Positions 55,299 through 64,000 of a stretch of DNA of 64,000 bases are shown here, piece after piece. Numbering within the stretch: position 1 is the first letter of the stretch; every line of letters begins with the position of its first letter. The notes under the pieces are model-generated. The model worked only from the letters and a program-made list of their open reading frames with translations, searched no databases and was not told the origin of the DNA. Source of the stretch: Euonymus europaeus (taxonomy: Eukaryota > Streptophyta > Magnoliopsida > Celastrales > Celastraceae); the NCBI GenBank assembly GCA_963580455.1, contig OY756964.1, forward strand, positions 3,348,001 to 3,412,000. Reading direction: 5' to 3'. Position numbers and translations under genes: made by a program.

Positions 55299-57350
55299 GT
55301 TGAAAGACACTTTTTCAATCAAACCGGTTAACAAAGGAAGATGCCTAATTTCAATTAACAAGAACAATACACAAAATTCTCACGAAAAATACTTAAGCAA
55401 AGTAAACAGTTCTCGTAGAACAAGAAGTGAGCAGAAAGGTACTGATATGACTTGTAAAAGTGAAAAAGAAAAGTGAAATTCAAAGTCAGATATGAAGTGC
55501 TTCGTTTTGCTTCATACGCAACTTTAACCTTACCAAGTGCCCCACCAAAAAAAACCTAGGCCCGTAGATATCCTCAAACGGCCAAATCGCTGAACGAGCA
55601 AAAGTGCAAGATCTCCAAGCTTCCATGGAAGAGTCTTTAATTGACATAGTAAAAACCTAAAATTGACTTGTTAGTTTTTTTATTATAATAAATTTGGAAA
55701 ACCGATCGATCGGTTCATAATAAAAGAGAATAAAAAATTGACCTAACGGGCAATTTGATCTGGCGGTTCGGTTTTTCCGGTTATTTTCATAGCAGTGAAA
55801 ATGCCCAAGCTTGATGAAACAAAAACAGTAACTGATATATATGCATCTTATGAACCAAAAAATAATACAGTTATCAACGAAAATTATGAATTATAAACTT
55901 AAATATAATACTTTTATAAACCTAAAAATAATAGAGTAATCAACGAAAAGTTACAAACTTTCAAGCTGCAAGTAGTATTCTATTTTCTACCACAAAATCA
56001 ACAACAAATTAAGAATAGTCGTTCACGTTTGCAAGAAGCATCCATTGGAACCGTTCATTATCATATATATAAAGAAAAATTTATCAAACCTGCATGTAAA
56101 ATTTATCAACCATACTCAACAATTTCAAACGAATATTACAACATTTATCAACACTACAAATTTCATGAGCTAAACAAAAAATGAATCAAATATCAACGAA
56201 AAATTAATATGATATAAACGAAAACAAAACTATTCTCAACTAAAAATATATACATTTATCAACGAAATACTTTTTTTGTATAGTTACATAGAACTATGGC
56301 AGTTGTGAAAACCAAATGCACAAAACTAATCTTAGTTTAGTGATTTTTCTTCTCGACTTAAAATACAGGTAAAAACTGAGAAGAAATACTGAACACATAG
56401 CAAGAACGTTAAGTATTTCTATGTTCGTGAATTCTGGGTGGCGTCGTTGTAACATATTATGAAGTTTAGATTGCACGAAAGTTGAATAATCTGAAAAACT
56501 TGAGGAATACGAACCATAGAGGAGTGGGAAAGAAGAGAGAGAGCTTGTTTTCATGGAGCATTCAGCTTTTTAAAAAGAAAAAATGCATTAAAAGACGTGC
56601 GAGGGGCTGCAGTGTCATTTCAATGCCAAAAGGATTAAAGTTTACATTTAATGAGAGATGAGATTAGATATTCAAAAATTATGCAAAATGGGATGATTTT
56701 TCCAAAAAAAACCCTTGAATATTTGAATATGAACCAAGCAAAGACACTAGTGCTGAACTTAAGAATAGAATTCAAGAAACGTGGGGGATTGAAATTACAA
56801 AGGACTACGGTCTCTGGCACCAGGATTCGGAGATGGAGGACAATCAGCCTCTGCACCAAGTACATATTTTATTTATGTGGGTGCAGAAATAAAGATGTTT
56901 TTTATTTATGTGGGTGCAGAAATAAAGATGTTTGAATTAATTCAAGTCGATCATCAATACTTGTATTTTTACTGTCTACGTGTTTGGAAGAAAGTTCAGC
57001 TGGAGTTTACTTGGGTCTGAAGACCATCCGGTTGAATAGTTAATTAGATTTCAAGTCTCCAGTCCAACACTAGTTGATTATAGAATGAATGAATTCAAAA
57101 TTGCGTATGATATTGGTAAATTGTTGATTAATTTCCTTTTTAGGTAATTAAATGCTAGAAATGAAAGCATTAAAATGTGACACTAATCATTCTGTGGAGT
57201 AGCTGCCGCAAAAAAATTAAAACCTAGCTAGAGCCCATTCCCGCCTTCCTCAAAAATCTCTAGTCGGAGGTTAATTAAAGCCTATTTTTGCAAAAATATT
57301 AGAAAATCTAAGGAAAGTCTGATTTTGAATTTCGTTATCACAAGTTTCTT
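55299..57350 (-). pseudogene. Degraded copy B of the same gene family
   Basis: The stretch 55299-55790 aligns with the 3' part of copy A (53157-53700), including the MEAW exon, though copy B has extra A/T bases that shift frames. The stretch 57190-57345 aligns with the 5' end of copy A (CCTTCCTCAA, then ATCTGATTTTGAATTTCGT on the plus strand). The 1.4 kb between has no recognisable copy of the middle exons. It holds one 86-codon minus-strand frame (56294-56554) with a hydrophobic helix (NVLAMCSVFLLSFYLYF) that I cannot place. Best read as a decayed middle member of a tandem array. Confidence 0.55.
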
Positions 57351-57797
57351 GTTCAGTGGAAAGGCAAATCCAGGTCGGAAAACATATAGGAGAAAATGCT
57401 GAACATTATTGCCGTACCCATTCCGAGTCGAATTTTCTATTGCTTGAGGGAATTGGTGCAGATGATATAGTTTCCATAAATGTTGGGACTTACAGCAAGG
57501 ACATTCAGCCCATAATAGAATCCTGGAAGAGACAAGCACATGTGGACTTCTTAATCATCCTTGAAACAGCTACCAAAATCTTATTTGTATTGAACAAATG
57601 TGTTCTCTGGAGCAAAACGAGAGTGATTCTCAAAGTATCTTCTTCCTTATTATCGTGTGCTTGCTTGAGTGAGATATTTGGTCATGTTTACAACAGGAAT
57701 AGCAGAAAGAGCAGCAGGAAGCCTGGTCAAACACATACACACCCACACATGTGAATAAGATCCACCCAATTATTTCTCTGTCCAAGTTTTTGTTTGC

Positions 57798-59303
57798 CTG
57801 TAAGACAAATTAGATTAGAAATCCGACTTCAAAATTCTGGTACTTTATAATTCTAATCACTTAACTTACTCTGGGAGAACCACCTTCTTTTTCTTCAGGC
57901 CTCGCAATCACCACAGCTTCTTCAGTCCTTGCAATCACCTCTACAGGATGCGTGGTTTCCTGATTGGGTTTATCAAGGTTTTTTGCCAAAACCAAAGAAC
58001 TCTTTTAAGGGTATATAAAATAAATCCAATACAAGAATTAGCGACCATCATTCCAGTTACAACCACAACGCACACATAGGTCACATAGGCTGGTCCGGTT
58101 CCGATAACAATGCTAAATAAATACAAGAAAAGTTCATTGAAGCAAAATTGAATACAGATCACATACCTTTGCAAAACTTGGTCCATTATCAAATGATTCA
58201 TCAGACAGAGACTCCGTCTCCTTTCCTGCAACCAAGTGTTCATCCAATTTGGCCCAAGAAACATCCATTTTCCTCAGTTCATTATACAAGTGATTTACTC
58301 TTTGTCGTCGATCCTCATATCCGAGTTTCCAATCCGTTCTCTAGATTTTGAAACACGAGAATGAACAATCAGGTTCCAGCTTCCTAATTAAAATTAGTTA
58401 TCTAAAGTTTAAAACAAAATGTTTTAAGCAACTTAAAAACTTCAATGGAATTGCATCCATACATACACATTGGTTTCTACCAGCCTTTGCATCCTCTACT
58501 TGATTTATCAATTTCTCCAATTCAGGATTGGCTTTGGAGGAATAGTTCAACTTATTATGGACTTCAGCAATTCCAGCATTTATGCTGTCCATTCTACGTT
58601 CCCATTCCCGTTCCTTATCAATGATAATATTGGAGGAATAAAAAATCATCAACGGTGTACAAATAAAAAACAACGTACACCATGTATAAAAGAGGGAAGA
58701 AGAAGAAGAAGACAATACCTTATCTTCTCTGTACGGCGACTCATGATGCATGAATTCGACATCAATCAATCTGTGGCGCAGCGGTGGTGGATTTATAGAA
58801 GAGATGGTGCGGTTGAAGATATGGAGTTGAGATCTGTAATTCATAAACGACGATGACTCTCCCCTTAAAAACCCCCGTTTTGCTGCTACAAAAAACCTAG
58901 ACGCCATTCTCGCCTTCCTCAACAACCCAGTCGGATCTAGGAAAATCTGATTTTGAATTTCGTAAACACTCCCCAAGTAGCACTGCAACAGTCGAAAGAG
59001 ACGAAGGTGGTTGTTACTTCCTTGCAGAGCACGATCCGCGTGACTAACCTATTTAGCTGCTTGCGGGCAGGCACGTATTGGGCTTGGAAAAGGTAAACCG
59101 ATTATGTACCTACTGTGTGTTTTATTTTTGTTTTTAATGAGAGGATATAAATGTATTTTATGGCTTTTCTAAATGATATTTTGTCTTTGTCCATTTTGTG
59201 CTGGGGTCAATAGCTTGTTTAGGGTTTTATTTCAGTGTACTGCCGTACAATATATGGAGTCTACAAATCATTCACATGTCCGAGTTCGAGATTATATAAC
59301 ATT
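57798..59303 (-). CDS. Copy C of the small gene family, nearly identical to copy A
   Basis: Offset by 4,015 bp from copy A, the exons are 58719-58907, 58467-58613 and 58167-58340. The first two exons and their introns look identical to copy A. Exon 3 has a Leu/His change (GAACTC to GAACAC) and a synonymous change near its end. Identity continues from about 57900 to 59303, including the 5' flank. Towards the 3' end copy C diverges (about 57840-57900) and lacks the downstream exons of copy A after about 57798, so it probably encodes a truncated or differently terminated product. Confidence 0.55.
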
Positions 59304-59508
59304 TAACTCATCAATCAATTGAGCTACTCGTAGTTCATTATTATAGTCTATCTAAAACATATATTTATTAGAAAAATAATACAATTAACGTATCAACAAT
59401 TAAAGACTGGCAGAATATGTGAGTAATTTGTGCTGGGTGTTTTAGTTATTGCTATTCTCACGTCAGGTATAAAATTGGTAGCTCTCCTCTGTTAATTGAG
59501 CATATGCT

Positions 59509-59706
59509 TTGGTTGGGGCAGGATCAAAGAGCCAGTCTACCGACCTGTGTCCTCGGAATATCGGTAGAATGTAAGTCGCAGGTTATGCGACACAACGACA
59601 GGGACCGCTGGGTGTGCGCCAAAGGCACGCTTCGAACTCGGGACTCCACTGTACTAACCAAACCGAAGACCCCATTGAGTGTCGCTGAGCCATATGCCCT
59701 GGGGGC
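59509..59706 (-). mobile_element. tRNA-derived SINE-like insertion
   Basis: A 198-bp segment flanked by a perfect 16-bp direct repeat, TAATTGAGCATATGCT (59493-59508 and 59707-59722). On the minus strand there is an A-box-like TGGCTCAGCGA (59682-59692) and a B box GAGTTCGAAGC (59629-59639), in the order and rough spacing of a Pol III promoter. A long target duplication plus internal A and B boxes fits a SINE. The 3' end lacks a clear poly(A) tail. Confidence 0.7.
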
Positions 59707-59722
59707 TAATTGAGCATATGCT

Positions 59723-60831
59723 GTAAGTTGGCAAAATGATTATTCGTCAGTCTCCAAAAGATTATCTATGTTTTATTGTAGTCCCTCGAATGTTTGAACT
59801 TGATCACTATAGTTTTAAATTTATGTCAGTCTGATCACTCGTTCATATTTTTATAGATATGGACAGACAACCTGATTACGTAGCAAGTTGACCATGATGT
59901 GACTGGTACACATGTAAATAAATTTTCAATTGAAAATATATTAAAAAAAAAAGTCACATGAAAATGAATTTGGAAATAAAATTAATAATAAAAAATAAAT
60001 CAATTTTTTTAAAAAAATAACGAAAATGTGGAAGAACCCTTGCCTGTGTTCTATCTTCTATTCTTCCCTATCTTTCGCCTCTATTCTTGCAATTTCACAG
60101 ACCCTTAGTCAAATAGGGTAGCTATTCATTGATTCTCATCATTGTCAACGACAAACCCTCAATCTCCTAGATCCAAAAGGCCCAATCTGCAGGTTGAGAC
60201 CATGGCGGATCCTCTTTCCCTGTTTCGTGTGAATTATGATCTCCACGAGACCCAGATCTTTCATGGCCTCTTTTGTTTTTAATTGCTTTTGGATTGTTTC
60301 AATTGTTAGATGGGAAGATCCATTGATGAAAAAAGGAAATCAAATTACAAACATACATGGGAAGATCCGTTGTTGAAATAAAAATCTTCATCTCTGTTGG
60401 CTGATTGAAACGCTTGCACCGCTTCGCAAGAACCTGATTCCTCCACTTCAAGCTTGAATCTCGAGGCTGCCATTCGTACTGCCACTGACAGTCAGCGGAA
60501 CTCTAAACGTGTAACTTACTTAACCCTACCCAATCTCTCATTCTTCTTCTCTGGGCCTCCAAGACCCTAACCTGTAACCAAGCCCAACCGGTCTCCCACG
60601 TACGCGTGCACGTAGGCCGACTGTAACCAAGGGAGGATTGTCCTTATTAATGAGTCTTTGCTGAGGTATTTCTCCGATGTGAGACTTTTTTGTCTCTAAC
60701 ATTCTCCATATATACATGTCGTTGATTTATACAACTTTAAAGACCTTTGGTATGAACAATGAATGCAAGGAATTTCAATGCCACACACTGAACTTTTCGG
60801 TTCATTCTTGGAATTAGAAACAGGGTGCTAC
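59723..60831. other. Intergenic DNA without a supported gene
   Basis: AT-rich to about 60050, then more balanced. Contains a palindrome-rich patch (ACGTACGCGTGCACGTA, near 60599). A 26-codon frame at 60202 starts MADPLSLF but cannot be extended. The DNA just before 60832 is interrupted by the solo LTR. Confidence 0.45.
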
Positions 60832-62921
60832 TGTCACGCCCCTCTCACAGATAGTTGCGGATGGGCACCCATGAATCCTAGAGACGTGACCGGCAGGGAA
60901 CTCCTCCGTTCCCCGAACCGAATTTAAACTCAATATCTACCCAAAACACTATTAATCAACAAACTATCTACAGAAATAGCCACACATATATATAAATAAT
61001 CCTCAAGTAAAATCCCAACATACGGCGACATGAAAACCAGAGTCTACAGCGGAAAAATCTAAAATATCATAAATACAAAAAACAAATACTAAAGACAGAC
61101 AAACATCCCCATAACAGCTACCATCACGCCTCACGCATCCCTGCGCTGATCGTCCACTCCGGCTATCTCACCTGAAAAACATTAGAATGAAAGGGATGAG
61201 TCACAAAGCTCAGTAGGGATACAGAGAAATATAAATCATCAGAATGAACGGAAAGTAAAACTCAAGATGTATATGTAAATGAACAGAAACTCAAATAGTG
61301 ATACACCCTAGTACCACCGAAGTCCAGTAAACAAAGATAAAGTAAGAAAACCTGAAAGATATAAAAATACATGAAAGGAAACCATAAGTAATACCCTGAT
61401 AGGATATAAAATGTCTGAACCCATCATAAATATCAACAATTAGTCAATCAGTAGGGTAGACACCGAATGGGCCCCATCACTACCATCCTCAAGTACAACT
61501 CTCAAATCAGTACACCATCATAATCCAACTCAAATCCATAAGACACCAGAAAATTCTCCCATTGACCCACCCTAATCCCCGCAAGGTGTCTCCCAATCCA
61601 GGTACTCCCCATATTGGATGAGGATCGAGCCTACATCAGATACTCGATAGCATCACCTACATCGAAGAGCGTCCCCTAGGATGTACCCCACCTCAATCCA
61701 ATCTCCAGGTACGTACTCGTTCAAATCCATCGATAAATCATCTAGTAGGCTGGGTCGCCCGATGTGGGGTCCCACACACTACAATCATACATCAATAATC
61801 TCGTAACATCATCATAGAAAATCACCAGTGTATAGTTCTATCCGGACTCTCACCAAAAATCCCACAAACAAGATGTGGGCCTCACTGGAGACGTGGCGCA
61901 CTAGAGTGCAATCAGTCATGCAAACACAATCCATAATAGTTTGAAGTAGTAATATAATTGCAATTGCGGAAATAAATCAGATAAGAGTATAAACAGAGAA
62001 ATTCTCAACCTCCGAGAATTTCACACCGATAGACAAATAGGAGTCCGTCAAATACGGAACTCCTGGAACCCCAAATAAAAAAAGGGCAGAATCCCTACCT
62101 GAAATGTCGACTAACGCTAATCCGTAGTACGTCCCTGACTCACCGAAATCCCAATCCAAAATTCTCAAATCAGCCTCCTACATCGAAATACGAATACGTA
62201 TACACGACAGTCAAAATACAAAAAAGTCAACTAGGTCAAAAGTCAACTCGGATCAAACCCGATCAACTTGGGTAAAAAGTCAAATCCAGTCAAAAATCAA
62301 CTAGGGTAAAATTCAAACCCTGTCAAAAGTCAACTAGGGTCAAACCCGATCAACAGTGGCACCGCGGCTGCCGGAGCCGGAGCCGGCGATTCCAGCGACT
62401 TTTTCCGGCAAACCATACATCAAATTAAAGCTCTGAGAACAAGCAATCCAATGATACCTGTCTCGTTTCAAAATTCCATCGGAATCAATCAGGATCGCTC
62501 CTAGAAGTCCCCAAAAACCGAACTTTCTCCGCCCGATTCCACCGCTTGTGGTGCTCTGATGACGATGATTCCGATTGAGTTTTGCTCCTCTCTCTACAAA
62601 CTTCGTTTTGACACCTCACACACGCCTTAATCAGACCACAAACGCCCAAAATCTAATTTTTCCAAAAATTTCCTCTCTCCCTGCGTGCTGGAGAAGAAGA
62701 ACCTAGAAAAATTTGGGTTACACCTGATTTGTCGCGAAATTACCATTTTGCCCTTGAATAATCCTAATTAAATCTTTTAACTTCCAGAATTCGTAACAAA
62801 TCCAATTCAACTCCGATTTCGATGATTATTGCGCCTATATTTTTCTAAAAATATGCAGTAATTATTAAAAATATCAAAATTTAAAAATCATTTCACTAAA
62901 ATTTGAGTTCGGGATATTACA
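60832..62921 (-). mobile_element. Solo LTR of a Ty3/gypsy-like retrotransposon
   Basis: A 2,090-bp non-coding segment starting TGTCACGCCCC and ending GGGATATTACA on the plus strand, flanked by the 5-bp duplication GCTAC (60827-60831 and 62922-62926). Read on the minus strand it begins TGTAATATCCCGAAC, like the LTR starts of plant gypsy chromoviruses. There is no gag or pol and no second LTR, so it is most simply a solo LTR left by LTR-LTR recombination. Superfamily assignment rests on the end sequence and length only. Confidence 0.82.
62209..62345 (-). promoter_or_regulatory. W-box array inside the solo LTR
   Basis: Within about 137 bp the minus strand carries eight TTGAC(C/T) motifs, the core bound by WRKY factors, plus a ninth TTGAC. 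They sit in an irregular tandem pattern based on AGTCAACTAGGGTCAAA (plus strand). Binding is inferred from the motif alone. Confidence 0.6.
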
Positions 62922-62926
62922 GCTAC

Positions 62927-64000
62927 AATCATGTTTTCCAAGGATGCTTGCACTTGTTGAGATTGCTTATTACCGCCTTGATGTGGTTATGCCCATTCCC
63001 TTTGGAGATCAACAATCATCAGAGCATGAAGAACAGGATAGAGAAGGGGGAAAATTATTGTTTATTTATTTTTTTGATTTTATTAATTTTTTTTATAATT
63101 GTAAAATATTTCCAAGTGGATCAATTGAAAACAGGTCAAACTACCACGTTATCCATTTGGTTGCTCGATTTTAAGAGAAACCTACACTAGTGACTTAACC
63201 TTACAAAATCAAATGTCATGAAACGTTTAATATTTCGATAATGAAAATGAAACATGACATATCTTTCGCTGACTAAAGTAGTATTAATCGGTTAGCAAAT
63301 ACTGTTTGCCTCTCTCTTCTCTTTGTTTTCGTGTCTTTTCTTCCTGTGCTTCATTCCTTCTTCTTGAAGAATCTTGTTACCTATTTATATTTTGGTATTC
63401 CTCCACCATTGGTGAGAGTTATTTTAATATATGTCCAGGCTTATCAAAAAAAATAGTTGTTAGATTTTAGATTTTCAAATAATAGCTGTTAGAATTTCGA
63501 GCACAAGTGTGATTGGATATGTGGATAATTATCATTATTACATAACTATAACTATAACTAATGTAACTATTCAATATTGACTACAAACTAAGGCAAAAAG
63601 TAAAGAAGACTGTTAAATTAGAAACTTACATTGAAGTGAAGAGATACACTGAGAATCTATGAAAACTAAAGTAATAATTGAAAAGTAGAAATTTGTGAGT
63701 ATGGTTCTGGACCACTTGTTCCTTCTTCTCGAGTCTTTTTATAATGTGCTGGAGAACCTTGTGATTGAGTAACCTCCCAACAGTTTGTAACTGCCTGCTT
63801 TGGGTAATAGGTTTGTCCTCTTATTATGTCAACTTTTACATTTAATTTTCTCCGTGTTGGCCATCCCTTTGGGCTTTGTGATTTTGGGCGACACCACCAC
63901 CATCACAGCTGCAGATAAGATCAAGAAGATTACAAAGAGCAACTCTTCGGGCAGCACAAGAAGCGCAGGTAAGATTGGAAGGAGTAGCAGAAAGACTAGT
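62927..64000. other. Window end, no gene recognised
   Basis: Without the LTR, a plus-strand frame would run from the left flank into 62927-63055 (MLALVEIAYYRLDVVMPIPF, then a charged stretch), which may be a fragment of an interrupted gene, but I recognise no family. The rest is AT-rich, with no supported coding region up to the window edge. Confidence 0.4.

Noticed and set aside
57356..57754. 132-codon plus-strand open frame
   Set aside because: No domain, no splice context, and it lies just beside the decayed copy B; composition looks non-coding.
60202..60282. 26-codon frame MADPLSLFRVNYD
   Set aside because: It resembles the start of a plant protein but stops quickly and has no continuing exon; not enough to call.

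Overview
The window is nuclear DNA of a flowering plant, most likely a eudicot. The genes carry many short GT-AG introns, the families are plant-specific (LysM receptor kinase, class I KNOX, augmin subunit 2, GH9 cellulase, nucleobase-ascorbate transporter), and AT-rich intergenic DNA is full of retrotransposon and MITE debris. I cannot name the species. Splice sites were placed by eye from reading-frame continuity and GT/AG signals.

Layout. 1-4613 (-): a CERK1/LYK-type LysM receptor kinase, cut at its 3' end by the window edge. 5464-11690: an old LINE remnant (-) split by a young, complete Ty1/copia element (6066-11102, -). 11987-15317 (-): PP2A B' (B56) regulatory subunit. 16031-19310: foldback and MITE-like elements and a degenerate tandem repeat. 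19537-21606 (-): STM-like class I KNOX homeobox gene with GA-rich upstream DNA. 24071-24910 (-): small RRM protein. 25249-25584: hAT-like MITE. 25866-28926 (-): GH9 endoglucanase. 31975-32560 (-): second LINE remnant. 33729-35484: two copies of one terminal-inverted-repeat element. 35819-41372 (+): nucleobase-ascorbate transporter, 14 exons. 42254-44955 (+): augmin subunit 2. 47521-52534 (+): an unrecognised plant multi-pass membrane protein. 53157-59303 (-): three related copies of a small unrecognised gene, the outer two almost identical. 59509-59706: SINE-like insertion with a 16-bp target duplication. 60832-62921: solo LTR carrying a dense W-box array. The last 1.1 kb shows nothing I can assign.

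The genes do not form a pathway or cluster; this is ordinary plant gene space. The most unusual items are a 5-nt microexon in the LysM kinase gene, a neighbouring intron with no usable AG acceptor, the local gene triplication, the near-perfect MULE-type hairpin, and the LTR W-box array. I found no clear undescribed multi-gene system.
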